Below are positions 32,209 through 41,584 of a stretch of 64,000 bases of DNA, piece after piece. Each line of letters starts with the position of its first letter. The first letter of the stretch is position 1. This DNA comes from Coemansia sp. RSA 922. Lineage: Eukaryota; Kickxellomycota; Kickxellomycetes; Kickxellales; Kickxellaceae. Location of the stretch: NCBI GenBank assembly GCA_027577415.1, contig JANBQS010000001.1:1-64000 (forward strand). The letters are read 5' to 3'. The notes under the pieces were generated by a model. That model ran no database searches and was not told where the DNA came from. It worked only from the letters and a program-made list of their open reading frames with translations. A program made the translations under genes and the position numbers.

Positions 32209-33456
32209 CTAATGGTCAGCTTCCCTCGACTGTATGTCTCCTTCAATTGCCCGCCATACCGAGTATACAGCAGGTTCTATCTTGCTAGTCGTAAGCTCGG
32301 CATTAGCAACTTGCGAAAGCCTTTCCGACAAATTTTCTACCGACTTTCTAGTGGGATCCACCCCTCGCTCTTCGCACCAGTCGACCCACTTGTTCCACGA
32401 TTTGTCATAGAATCTTCTAGTGACTAAGTCGTCTCGGTCGATGTATTCGGCGATCGCTGATTTTGGCAGTTTGCGTTTCACGAGCGCATTGTGAATAATA
32501 GTCCGTCTATTTAGTTTCATCCCCGACTTCAGACCTTTTGCTCGATAAACGACTGTACAGGTATTGTTGGTCATTGGGTGCTTAACAGCTCCACCGGTAC
32601 TTGTTTTCCCTTTCTTGCTGACTGTAGGCAGGTGGTCTGTTGTCAATGACAAAAGGGCTGAGTACTGAGTGGGTAGTCGACTGTCTTGAAGAGAATGGCT
32701 CGGTCGCAGTGTACGCAGATTGGTCACAGCTGCACCAGGGTCGCGCAACGGCTGTGGTCGCCGAGAATCAGGTGAGCGCGAGCGACCTCGACTATACGAG
32801 TACTGCTGATCGCGTGTAGTAGACCTGCTAACACGATACTCGTTCTGAGGTGACGTTGGGCTGTATTGTTGCTCGACCTTGATGTGACGTGGCACCTCAT
32901 GTGAATCAATTGACTGTTCTTCTCGTTCGACACCCTCCATGCGGCTAGACGTATCCTCGGTCTGCGGTGTGTTATTTAGCCCATTGAGTATATTACTGAA
33001 AGCCTCAATCTTTTCTGCCACAGCCTTAGTAACCGAATCCCTGTGCCGGTCTCTTGTGTCCATCAGCGTAGCGCATAGCGTGGCAAACAGATTGTTCGCT
33101 TGCTTTATCAGCTCCCTATCGACTGTTGGTCCACTGAGCGCACTACTTAAAATATCAACGCCATATGCCGCCATGGCCGCTGCTTGGCTGTACGCTACAT
33201 CGGTGTCAAGGTCATCGCCTAGTCCCCTCGCATCCTCCTTAGCGATGGCAGACCAACTAATGGCTAAAAAGTTAAACGGCTCAAAACACGACCCTCCAGG
33301 CGGGTACTTCTGGCGAAGGTCCGTCCACGTTGACTTGCTGGCTCTGACGTCTCGCCTAATCTCGTCAAGGCGGGTTTTCAAAAGCGGCTCTTGGATTTCG
33401 CCTGCCTCAACGTCGTTACTGTTCTTTTTGATGTTACCGGATTTTTCGTAAATCAT
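32209..33456 (-). CDS. Gag-like/tyrosine-recombinase-derived protein, copy 2
   Basis: 415 aa, ATG at 33456. Clearly paralogous to copy 1 along its whole length: same start (MIYE), same PPGGSCFEPFNFLAISW block, same YSYSRGRSRSPDSR linker, same C-terminal core-binding-like domain (RFYDKSWNKWVDWCEERG; DPTRKSVENLSERLSQ). It points toward copy 1. Its 3' flank down to ~32088 resembles those of the other copies. Intact frame; no catalytic recombinase part follows. Confidence 0.6.
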   Translation of the reverse strand: MIYEKSGNIKKNSNDVEAGEIQEPLLKTRLDEIRRDVRASKSTWTDLRQKYPPGGSCFEPFNFLAISWSAIAKEDARGLGDDLDTDVAYSQAAAMAAYGVDILSSALSGPTVDRELIKQANNLFATLCATLMDTRDRHRDSVTKAVAEKIEAFSNILNGLNNTPQTEDTSSRMEGVEREEQSIDSHEVPRHIKVEQQYSPTSPQNEYRVSRSTTRDQQYSYSRGRSRSPDSRRPQPLRDPGAAVTNLRTLRPSHSLQDSRLPTQYSALLSLTTDHLPTVSKKGKTSTGGAVKHPMTNNTCTVVYRAKGLKSGMKLNRRTIIHNALVKRKLPKSAIAEYIDRDDLVTRRFYDKSWNKWVDWCEERGVDPTRKSVENLSERLSQVANAELTTSKIEPAVYSVWRAIEGDIQSREADH

Positions 33457-33936
33457 CGCAAAAAAAGGTAGTTGGGCAATGAAAGGTAGAGTATAAGTAT
33501 GTGAGGATACACGGATTGTACATTAGTCGCGAGATGTAGCCAGCTTTATTCCCTAATAAACAAATACCAAGCAAAGCCCCCTTGTGGGGATCAGTTTATG
33601 CGGCTTAGCCTGGTTTGCCTTCAACACTAGTTCTGGTTTAACCGTCAGGCGAAGCCAAAAAGGTTTTCGCCCAAAAAGCCATGCCGATAATACATAAGAC
33701 AAAAGGTGGTTGAATTGGTGTATATTGTTGTAAAAGAAACCAAACAACTTCCCTTCATGAAGACCAAGTAAACAACGTGTAGTTTTATTTATTACATATG
33801 ATATTACAGTAGTTGCCAATCACTTTAAATATAATAAACAAAATGAGAATGATGGTTACTGATGTCTTGAAACAACGTACGGATACTAAAATACCACGTT
33901 AATAGTTGGGCAATCAATTCCAGTGGCCGCACGATG
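33457..33936. other. Spacer between paralog copies 2 and 3
   Basis: 480 bp without a gene. ~33795-33936 is the 3' flank of copy 3, shared with copy 2's flank (both contain TAACGT.GTATTTTAGTAT and CATCAGTA.CCATCATTCT). Confidence 0.45.
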
Positions 33937-35184
33937 CTAGCGGTCAGGCACCTGCGAGTAAATGTCTCCTTCAATTGCCCACCATACCGAGTACACAGCA
34001 GGCTTTAACGTGGCATTCGGAGGGCCGATCCTCTCGATCTCTCCAAGCCTCCTTGCCAAATTATCTTCAGACCGTTTAGTTGGATTCACTCCTTGCTTTT
34101 CGCACCAGTCGACCCAGTTGTCCCACGATTTGTCATAGTGTCTTCTAGTGGCCAAGTCGACTCGGTTGATGTATGCGGAGATCTCTGACGTTGGCAGCTT
34201 GTGCCTCGAAAGCACCGTGTTAATAATAGTCCGCCTATTTACCTTATCCCCCGCCATCTGACCTTTTGCTCGATAAACGATTGTCATTGGAGAGTTGACC
34301 ACTGAGCGCGTACCACCTCTGCCGGCGCTTACTCTTCTTGCACTACTGCCCGTAAATGGGTGGTTTGGTCTCGCAGTTAGAGGGGCTGAGTACTGGGTGG
34401 GTAGTCGAATGTCTTGAAGAGAATGGCTCGGTCGCAGTGTAGGCAGATTGTTCCCAGCTGTACCAGGGTCACGCAACTGCTGTGGTCGCCGAGAATCAGG
34501 TGAGCGCGAGCGACCTCGACTATATGAATCCCACTGATCGCGTGTAGTAGACCCGCTAACATGATTCTCGTTCTGAAGTGACGTCGGGCTGTATTGTTGC
34601 TCGACCTTGATGAGACGTGGTACCTCGCGAGTACTAATCAGCTGTTCGTCTCGTTCGATACCCTCCATGTGGCTAGACGCATCCTCGGTCTGCGGCGAGT
34701 TATTCAGCCCATTGAGTATATTACTGAATGTCTCAATCTTTTCCGCCACAGCCTTGGTGACCGAATCCCTGTGCCGGTCTCTTGTGTCCATTAGCGTCGC
34801 GCATAGCGTAGAAAACAGATTGTTTGCCAGCACTGTCAACTCCCTGTCGACTGTTGGTCCATTGAGCGCACTACTTAAAATATCAACGCCATATGCCGCC
34901 ATAGCCGCTGCTTGGCTGAACGCTTCATCGGTGTCAAGGTCATCGCCTAGTCCCCTCGCATCCTCCTTAGCGATGGCAGACCAACTACTGACTGTAAAGT
35001 TGAACGGCTCAAAACACGACCCTCCAGGCGGGTACTGCTGGCGAAGGTCTGCCCACGTCGACGTGTGGGCTCTGACGTCTCGCCTAATCTCGTCCAGGCG
35101 TAGTTTAAAAAGTGGCTCTTGAGTTTCGCCTTCCTCAATGTCACCTCTGCTCTCGTTGGAATAGCTGGCTGCTTGGTAGTCCAT
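33937..35184 (-). CDS. Gag-like/tyrosine-recombinase-derived protein, copy 3
   Basis: 415 aa, ATG at 35184. Third paralog, in tandem with copy 2 and most different at the first ~15 residues (MDYQAASYSN) and in the C-terminal domain (HYDKSWDNWVDWCEKQGVNP). The helical N-terminal domain is conserved (LRLDEIRRDVRAHTSTWADL; SQAAAMAAYGVDILSSALNG). The divergence pattern suggests the copies are not very recent duplicates, yet all remain open. A domesticated family or a non-autonomous element set are both possible. Confidence 0.6.
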   Translation of the reverse strand: MDYQAASYSNESRGDIEEGETQEPLFKLRLDEIRRDVRAHTSTWADLRQQYPPGGSCFEPFNFTVSSWSAIAKEDARGLGDDLDTDEAFSQAAAMAAYGVDILSSALNGPTVDRELTVLANNLFSTLCATLMDTRDRHRDSVTKAVAEKIETFSNILNGLNNSPQTEDASSHMEGIERDEQLISTREVPRLIKVEQQYSPTSLQNENHVSGSTTRDQWDSYSRGRSRSPDSRRPQQLRDPGTAGNNLPTLRPSHSLQDIRLPTQYSAPLTARPNHPFTGSSARRVSAGRGGTRSVVNSPMTIVYRAKGQMAGDKVNRRTIINTVLSRHKLPTSEISAYINRVDLATRRHYDKSWDNWVDWCEKQGVNPTKRSEDNLARRLGEIERIGPPNATLKPAVYSVWWAIEGDIYSQVPDR

Positions 35185-35461
35185 AGCGTAAAAAAAATAT
35201 ATACTTGAGCAATATTGGGATTGGAAAGAGTATGTGAATATGCACTAATGCATATATCGCCATCAACAGATGAAAAAAAAGATAGTATCCGAATACGAGC
35301 CAAGCAACTCTTGTGGGCATCAATTCGGTTTTTGTGATGTCACCCCTAATCTGCCAAGTCCTAGGAAATCACAAAGTTCTAGAATTCGATGCCCGGCCGC
35401 ATATTATCCAAAAACAATTTTAAACAACTTCCATCTATTATTCTTACTATTCTTAAAAGTC

Positions 35462-36208
35462 ATGTCTCAACAGCAACAACAGGCCAGACAGCGTCAGAAG
35501 CGCGATATTCTGAGCAGTGAAGACCAAGAGCGTTTGAAAGAACGGCTAAACACCTCTTACTCCGCTGATATTCTTACCATAGCCCGGCACTTTGGATCCC
35601 GTCCTTTGGCTACTACCGCTTGTGTCACCGATATTGACAGCAACGGAATAACGATAGAATGGCAATGGGCCGATGCGACCAAGCGCAAATCAGCGACAGA
35701 CGAAATGCAATTCGCAATGCGCGATATCACTGGGCCCAGCTCCGTCCTACATGAAGTCAGCAACCTAGCTATCGAGGCGCACAAGGCTCTGGGACTCGCG
35801 GGAGAGCCCCAGTTGACCAAGGATAAGAGAGAGGTGGATGCGAAAAACTTGGTCGACTTTACTTTCCGCTTACCCAGTCCGCTGAGTATGGCTAGCATTG
35901 CGTTTGGAGTGGGGCTGTTGACGTATATGGCGCTGGTCAGTAATGTCCATCCAAGGCTAAGGTTTATTAGACACTGGGTGTCCCAGGATACTTGCTACCA
36001 CTTGTTTGTGTGGGCGCTTATCGTCCATGCTTTAGAGGCGGGTGCCGTGTATGCGTTTTGCTACTTGCTCAAGGTCATTCAGCCACAGCAAATGGATACC
36101 AAGACGCAGCTCAAGTGGACCCTGGGCGTGGCCTTGTTTGGATTAGGATGTCTACACGATTTCGCCAAGCGAGTGTCTCGCCAATTTGCACTCGTTGGCG
36201 CAAACTAA
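35462..36208 (+). CDS. DUF2470-type membrane protein
   Basis: 248 aa from the ATG of MSQQQQQARQRQ; the upstream open stretch is AT-rich leader. Residues ~20-105 fit a DUF2470-like domain (ERLNTSYSADILTIARHFG; DIDSNGITIEW), related to the C-terminal part of heme-utilisation HugZ-type proteins. The C-terminal half holds three to four membrane helices (SIAFGVGLLTYMALV; LFVWALIVHALEAGAVYAF; LGVALFGLGCLHDFA). Fungi have this combination as an uncharacterised integral membrane protein, probably in the ER or mitochondria. It converges on enolase with 80 bp between stops. Confidence 0.75.
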   Translation: MSQQQQQARQRQKRDILSSEDQERLKERLNTSYSADILTIARHFGSRPLATTACVTDIDSNGITIEWQWADATKRKSATDEMQFAMRDITGPSSVLHEVSNLAIEAHKALGLAGEPQLTKDKREVDAKNLVDFTFRLPSPLSMASIAFGVGLLTYMALVSNVHPRLRFIRHWVSQDTCYHLFVWALIVHALEAGAVYAFCYLLKVIQPQQMDTKTQLKWTLGVALFGLGCLHDFAKRVSRQFALVGAN

Positions 36209-36288
36209 ATGGAGTCCATATCATTTTTAATTGCAAGAGGACGGAATAAAAGTATAAAGTGTGGTCTGCTGTTTTTCACAGAGTTAAT

Positions 36289-37599
36289 TTAAAATGGCTT
36301 GCGGAAGTTCTCGCCAGCGTAGATCGCCTTATCGCCGAGCTCCTCCTCGATACGAAGGATCTGGTTGTACTTTGACAGACGCTCCGAGCGGCAAGGAGCA
36401 CCGGTCTTGATCTGGCCAGTGCCCAGACCAACGACGAGGTCAGCGATGGTCGAGTCCTCAGTCTCGCCCGAGCGGTGTGAGACCATGACGCCCCATCCAG
36501 CCTCGAACGACAGGTTAGCGGCCTTGATGGACTCGGTCACAGTACCGATCTGGTTGACCTTGAGCAGCAGGGCATTGCAAGCGCTCTTGTCGACACCGGT
36601 CTGGATACGCGCAGGGTTGGTGACCAACAGATCATCGCCGACGATCTGGATCTTCTGTCCCAAGGTGGACTGCAAGTGGGTGTATGCCTCCCAGTCATCC
36701 TGGTCAAAGGGATCCTCGATGGACACGACAGGGAACTTTTCGGCAAACGAAGTGTACACATCCGAGAGCTCCTGAGTCGACAGATGCTTGCTGGCATCAG
36801 AGTCGTCGCTCTTAAAGTCGAGGTCGTACTTGCCGTCCTTGTAAAACTCGGAGGCGGCAACATCCATACCAATAGAGATCTTGCCAGTGAATCCGGCCTT
36901 AGCGATAGCCTCAGTGAGGAGCTCCAGACCCTCCTCGTTAGACTGGATGTTGGGGGCAAATCCGCCCTCATCTCCAACGTTGGTGGCGTCTTGTCCGTAC
37001 TTGGCCTTGATAACACTCTTCAAGTGGTGGTAGACCTCCGAGCCCATGCGCATAGCCTCGGTGAAGGACGAGGCACCGGTAGGCAGGATCATAAACTCCT
37101 GCATGGCCAGCTTGTTGCCAGCATGGGAGCCGCCGTTGATGACGTTGAAGGCCGGGACGGGGAGGACAAACTTGTCGTTGCTACGGCCGGACAGGTCGCG
37201 GAAGTGCTGGTACAGAGGCACACCCTTCTGGGCGGCACCGGCCTTGGCGGCAGCAAGGGAGACACCGAGAATGGCGTTGGCACCGAGCTTGGACTTGTTG
37301 GGAGTACCGTCCAGGTCGAGCATGAACTGGTCGATGGCTGTTTGGTCCTCGACGGAGATGTTGGCTTCGATGAGGGCCGGGGCGATGGTGTTGTTGACGT
37401 TGTCAACGGCCTTTTGCACACCCTTGCCCATGTAGTCGCTGCCGCCATCGCGGAGCTCAAGAGCCTCGTGGACGCCGGTAGAGGCACCCGAGGGAACAGC
37501 CGCACGGAAGAGACCCTTGTCGGTAATCAGGTCGACCTCGATAGTGGGGTTGCCACGAGAGTCGAAGATCTGGCGAGCATGGACACGAGTGATAGGCAT
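36289..37599 (-). CDS. ENO1: Enolase
   Basis: 436 aa, one exon, full-length. Enolase converts 2-phosphoglycerate to phosphoenolpyruvate in glycolysis. Seen directly: the N-terminal [18 protein letters not shown], the loop [17 protein letters not shown], the metal ligands in [11 protein letters not shown] and [10 protein letters not shown], the signature [13 protein letters not shown] and the catalytic SHRSGETED. Codon use is strongly biased to C-ending codons, as expected for a highly expressed gene; this also produces a 309-codon antisense open frame with no meaning of its own. A TATAAAAG box lies ~100 bp upstream, and a T-rich tract precedes the ATG. Confidence 0.98.
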   Translation of the reverse strand: MPITRVHARQIFDSRGNPTIEVDLITDKGLFRAAVPSGASTGVHEALELRDGGSDYMGKGVQKAVDNVNNTIAPALIEANISVEDQTAIDQFMLDLDGTPNKSKLGANAILGVSLAAAKAGAAQKGVPLYQHFRDLSGRSNDKFVLPVPAFNVINGGSHAGNKLAMQEFMILPTGASSFTEAMRMGSEVYHHLKSVIKAKYGQDATNVGDEGGFAPNIQSNEEGLELLTEAIAKAGFTGKISIGMDVAASEFYKDGKYDLDFKSDDSDASKHLSTQELSDVYTSFAEKFPVVSIEDPFDQDDWEAYTHLQSTLGQKIQIVGDDLLVTNPARIQTGVDKSACNALLLKVNQIGTVTESIKAANLSFEAGWGVMVSHRSGETEDSTIADLVVGLGTGQIKTGAPCRSERLSKYNQILRIEEELGDKAIYAGENFRKPF

Positions 37600-37694
37600 G
37601 TTTAATGAAAAAAAAAAATGTTATCTGCAAAAAAAAACTGATAAGGGAAGGGAAAAGAAAAAAGCTGTCCTGAAAAAAGATAAAACGCGCGCGA

Positions 37695-37702
37695 CTTTTA
37701 TA
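37695..37702 (-). promoter_or_regulatory. TATA box of enolase
   Basis: TATAAAAG on the minus strand about 96-103 bp before the enolase ATG; a T-run follows at about 37618-37609. Fits a strong core promoter. Confidence 0.55.
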
Positions 37703-37842
37703 TTCTCATTATCCAACCTTCCCCTACTCCACCTAGGACAGAGCTAGTAGGAAAAGGCACAAGTGGCCCTACATTTTCTAATCAGACCGTTGCATGTGCT
37801 GACCCTAATCCAGAAATGTGTAGTGCGCATGGTGTCTAGGCA

Positions 37843-38993
37843 CTACTCTTTGCTGCAGTTGGTGACCATGCCCTCGTGGACATAGTGCCACTTTACAGGC
37901 ACTTTTGTAGAGTCCCCGGGTACTTGAGCTGACGACCCGCCTGTCAGCGCCTTGAACACTTGGCTGGCAATGTCTGCAGACAGACAGTGTGGGCTTGAAC
38001 GGACGGTGGTGTTGGTGCTACAACTCATGAGAACACGACAGAAGGAATTCCTGTTTTAGTTAATGAGCAATCTTCTCGCTGCCTGAGCAATGGACGGTAA
38101 TTTTCTGTTGGGTATTTTGAGAGCAAATGTGGCTGCTCGGCAATGGTACGACCAATGGTTGAGTTGGTTGGGTTTACTTACAGCGCAAATCCAGCTTCTT
38201 TGTCCGAGTGAATCAGGCGACTCCAAGCGTCGTGTGTGGCTGCAATGACGCTATGCGCATAGTCGGCATCTTTGGCTCGGCCGTCGAATGCCCAGCTGTT
38301 GAGCGGCTTTCCATCAGGCACCTTGTACTTTGAGAACCAGTCGACGGTAGCACTGACCAAGCCCGGCATATAAGCCTCCAAACTCTTGATATCTTGGATC
38401 CTGTCCGCCATTGGATCATCGGAGCGGATAGCCAGGACCTTCCAATCCGTCTCGCCATCATCGATCAAGGCCACCAGGCCCAGAACCTTGACACGATGAA
38501 CGCTTCCTTCGGCGCTAATAGCCTGGCCGACCTCAATGACATCCACGGGGTCGCTATCTCCCACACATCCTGTATCTTTATCCGTATGGTTCGGGTCTTC
38601 AAAGGTCTGTGGGAACGCGCCGTAGTTCCAGATATAACCCTTGTAGGGAAATATGTCGGCGACGTAGCGCGGACGGTTGTTCTTGGAGTCTTGCTTGATT
38701 GGATTGAAAGGAGTGGTAGTGTCGATTTCAAGCTTGGCGTTGGACCAGCGTGGGATCTCACAGACCATGTTGTATTCGCGGGTCGATGAGTTGGCTAGCA
38801 GCGGGATATCGTGCCATGGAGAGATGGGTACATTGTCTCGGGAGAAATAGACCCGATGCGAGGGGTTTCCAACTGGACCGCCGTACTGCATGGCTGCTAC
38901 GTTGCTGTGGCGATATCTAATCGGCGTTGCTGATAGTGCGACCCGCCGGATGGATAGCGAGTGCTGCCTGATAAGCGCGTTTCGTGCCAACAT
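37843..38993 (-). CDS. Inorganic pyrophosphatase, probably mitochondrial
   Basis: Two exons, 38993-38182 and 38017-37843, separated by a 164 bp intron with donor GTAAGT and acceptor GTAG; the join reads GFA-L-TNTTVRSSPH. The product is ~328 aa. Residues 1-40 are basic and Ser/Arg-rich with no acidic residues (NALIRQHSLSIRRVALS), a likely mitochondrial presequence. The catalytic core has DIFPYKGYIWNYGAFPQT and the signature DSDPVDVIEVG, with aspartates that bind Mg2+. This matches family I pyrophosphatases (yeast Ppa2 is mitochondrial). It hydrolyses PPi to phosphate, pulling biosynthetic reactions forward. It diverges from the FYVE-RING gene with 257 bp between starts. Confidence 0.93.
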
Positions 38994-39250
38994 AGTGGAT
39001 AATCTGGATAGATACTGGAGAAGATAGCAGGACCAAAGAAGAGCAAAATAACCTTTGATGGGACCAATTGCTGATCTTTCAGACGATGATTATTCGACAA
39101 CACATGTTGTAAAAGTCACACCCCAGTGCATGTGTTGTGAGTGGGTGCTTTCGTCACAAAGACAATATTTGCTTCTCCACTTTCAGCAAATTCCCTTTTT
39201 CCTTTCTCTTTAATCCTTTTGTTTTATTTTTTTTTAGAGTTTGGCGAATA

Positions 39251-40687
39251 ATGTGCTTTGCGGCTCACACGATGGACACCAATGTGGAATGCACGAGTGA
39301 CGGCTGCCAGCAGGGACGACTAGTTATGTCTGCTATGCACGCAGACAACGACATGCAGGCGCAGCAGCTTCTGCCTCCAACACGCTCAGTATCTCACACT
39401 CAGAGGGATGAGCTTCTATGCGATGCTGAGGATGATCGGTTGCTTGAGGTGGTCGTTCGCGAGATAATGCTTACGCAAGCAGCACGCGATGACGTGGGAG
39501 TCGATGCTATAGAACCGGACCATGTCCGGTTAGCAGGTAATACTTTGGATTCAGAAGCGGTAGATGAAGACGCGCACCCCGCAAGTGGCGATGAGGAAGA
39601 CGAGGAAGGCAGGGAGGGTGTAGCTCAGGCATTATATCCGCAGGCAGCGCTGTTTATGCGGCAATGTCTGCCTGAATCTGCGTGGGAGCCTGACGAAGCA
39701 ACGGCTGTTTGCCGGCAATGCAGTCGACGGTTCTCGCTCTTTCTTCGGCGGCACCACTGCCGGCGCTGCGGCCTAGTGTTCTGCGACAGCTGCTCATCCA
39801 AGCGCACGCTGCTGGGGTCGCCCGTCAGCACTGCACAGAGCGGATACTATGCGCCGCCATCGACTGAGTCAGACGACAACACGCCCTTGTTCCAGATATA
39901 CGCTACTACGCTGAGAGGCATGTACTGGAGGTTCCGCGAGCACCGCGTATGCGATCCCTGCGCCGAGTCAGTCGGCCAGTTGCCGCCGGCTCGTACAGCC
40001 AGCCTGGCGCTGGTCGACTCAGCGATAGGCTCCATGGCTATTGAGAACGCCTACAATATATTCCGCAGCGCTGGAGGCCAGGCAGCCGAGGGCCAAAGGC
40101 TGACGCCTACGAGGAGGTCAAGCTCGGCGAGCATTAGGGTGTGTCCGGTGTGTGACAGGGACTGGGCGACTGTGTGGAGCTCCATGGGCAGGGTCCCTGG
40201 CGAGGGCTGGCAGGAGGCCCAGGAGCGCCATATCCGCGAGTGTATTGAGGATACGGCTGCTGAGATGCAGGGCGCACACCATCACCGCCACCACGCGAGA
40301 GCTGTGCGCCGCAGTCGGTCGGTTCAGCCCCACAGTCCGACCTCAGACCTCCCCTCGCCTGTGCAATTGTCTGCTGCGTCTCAGCCTCGCCGCAGCGCTG
40401 GCATCATGGGCCTGTTTGAGCGTGCGGCATCGCCTACTGACAATGCTGAGCCTGGCGAGCCTAGCGACACTGAGACTGGTCGCCCGCAGTCGCCGCCGGG
40501 CATCAAATATGTCTCCTATAAGCTTAATGGAGACACGCCGCTGCTGGGCCAGGAATGCGCTATTTGCTTTGAGGACTTTGAGCCTGGCCAAAGGGTCGCC
40601 CGCCTCAGCTGCCTGTGCACCTACCATGTCTGGTGTATCAACGACTGGACGATGCGCACGCCCTCGTGTCCCGTACACTACAACTAG
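39251..40687 (+). CDS. FYVE and RING finger protein (endosomal E3 ligase-like)
   Basis: 478 aa from the ATG at 39251 (39272 is an alternative in-frame ATG). Residues ~153-238 are a FYVE zinc finger with the PI3P-binding core RRHHCRRCG and CDPCAESVG; it has a ~30-residue insertion before the last zinc ligands. Residues ~298-330 hold a C2H2-like pair (CPVCDRDW, HIREC). Residues ~436-476 are a C-terminal RING-like finger (CAICFEDFEPGQRVARLSC; YHVWCINDW) that reaches nearly to the stop. FYVE plus RING is the layout of Pib1-type ubiquitin ligases on endosomes and vacuoles. Its stop lies 101 bp before Vps24 on the same strand. The acidic N-terminus is probably disordered. Confidence 0.88.
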   Translation: MCFAAHTMDTNVECTSDGCQQGRLVMSAMHADNDMQAQQLLPPTRSVSHTQRDELLCDAEDDRLLEVVVREIMLTQAARDDVGVDAIEPDHVRLAGNTLDSEAVDEDAHPASGDEEDEEGREGVAQALYPQAALFMRQCLPESAWEPDEATAVCRQCSRRFSLFLRRHHCRRCGLVFCDSCSSKRTLLGSPVSTAQSGYYAPPSTESDDNTPLFQIYATTLRGMYWRFREHRVCDPCAESVGQLPPARTASLALVDSAIGSMAIENAYNIFRSAGGQAAEGQRLTPTRRSSSASIRVCPVCDRDWATVWSSMGRVPGEGWQEAQERHIRECIEDTAAEMQGAHHHRHHARAVRRSRSVQPHSPTSDLPSPVQLSAASQPRRSAGIMGLFERAASPTDNAEPGEPSDTETGRPQSPPGIKYVSYKLNGDTPLLGQECAICFEDFEPGQRVARLSCLCTYHVWCINDWTMRTPSCPVHYN

Positions 40688-40788
40688 GACCACGTGATCA
40701 AGCTCATCGTCAATAGAGCGCCAAGAGAAATGCTGGAATGTTTCTACTTTTGTTTCTGTAATAATACAATTTCTTTTCTTTTTTTCAA

Positions 40789-41445
40789 ATGTTTGCTGGA
40801 TTCTTTGCAAAACCGCCTACGCCCGACCAGATGGTGCGCAAATGGCGGTCTGGAATACGAACACAGGAGCGCGAGCTGGACCGGCAACTCCGGGGCATAG
40901 AAATGGAAGAGTCGAAAGTAAAGCTCAAGATAAAGCAGCTAGCGAAAAAGAACGACTCCTCCTCCTGCCGTATACTAGCGAAAGAGCTTGTTCGTAGTCG
41001 CAAGCAGAAGAACCGCATACACACGAGCAAAGCCCAACTGAACTCAATCGTCATGGAGCTGCAGCTCCAGGTGGGTCTCCTGAAGGTTGCTGGGTCGTTG
41101 CAGAAGAGTACGCAGGTTATGCGGTCTGTTAACCAGCTAATGAGGGTTCCGCAGTTACAAATGACGTTGATGGAGATGTCAAAGGAGATGATGAAGGCGG
41201 GCGTTATTGAGGAGATGACTGAGGATATGTTTGATGCCTTGGATGATGAGGATTTGGAGGATGAGGCAGAGGACGAGGTTATGAAGGTTTTGGCTGAGAT
41301 CACTGATGGCCAGATGGGATTGAGTGTGCCCGCCGCACTGCCCAAGCATGGGGAGACCCAGGCGAATGCGGTCGTCGACGAGGAGAGCGAGGACGAGTTG
41401 GACTTGGACGATATGCGAGCACGCCTTTCCGCCCTACGTTCCTAG
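40789..41445 (+). CDS. VPS24: ESCRT-III subunit Vps24/CHMP3
   Basis: 218 aa, one exon, ATG after a T-rich tract. The charged helical Snf7 fold is clear: IRTQERELDRQLRGIEMEE in helix 1, AKELVRSRKQKNR in helix 2, then VAGSLQKSTQVM and MSKEMMKAGVIEEM, which are CHMP3/Vps24 hallmarks. An acidic linker leads to a C-terminal MIM1-like motif (LDDMRARLSALR) that would bind the Vps4 MIT domain. Vps24 caps and bundles Snf7 filaments during multivesicular-body sorting. It follows the FYVE-RING gene head to tail. Confidence 0.93.
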   Translation: MFAGFFAKPPTPDQMVRKWRSGIRTQERELDRQLRGIEMEESKVKLKIKQLAKKNDSSSCRILAKELVRSRKQKNRIHTSKAQLNSIVMELQLQVGLLKVAGSLQKSTQVMRSVNQLMRVPQLQMTLMEMSKEMMKAGVIEEMTEDMFDALDDEDLEDEAEDEVMKVLAEITDGQMGLSVPAALPKHGETQANAVVDEESEDELDLDDMRARLSALRS

Positions 41446-41584
41446 AATAACAATCCTCTCCCCCATAAACACTAGTAGTATGCTATTGCTGACAACTGGA
41501 CATTTTCAAAGGGTTTTTTTTTTTTCTGTTTTTATTTTTATTTTTTTACCTCTCTACCTTATTACAATTTTTTTTACAGTTTTC

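Larger units (their letters stand above)
29606..35184. repeat. Cluster of three duplicated ~1.4-1.5 kb units
   Basis: Copies at 29606-~30935 (plus), ~32088-33456 (minus) and ~33795-35184 (minus). Coding parts align end to end and similarity continues ~100-150 bp into the 3' flank. I did not find terminal repeats or target-site duplications by eye. Confidence 0.6.

Noticed and set aside
36676..37605. 309-codon open frame antisense to enolase
   Set aside because: It mirrors the strongly biased codons of enolase and has no family character.
41324..41584. Upstream extension of the Med11-like frame
   Set aside because: It overlaps the Vps24 coding end in another frame and includes T-rich leader coding for Phe/Leu/Ile.
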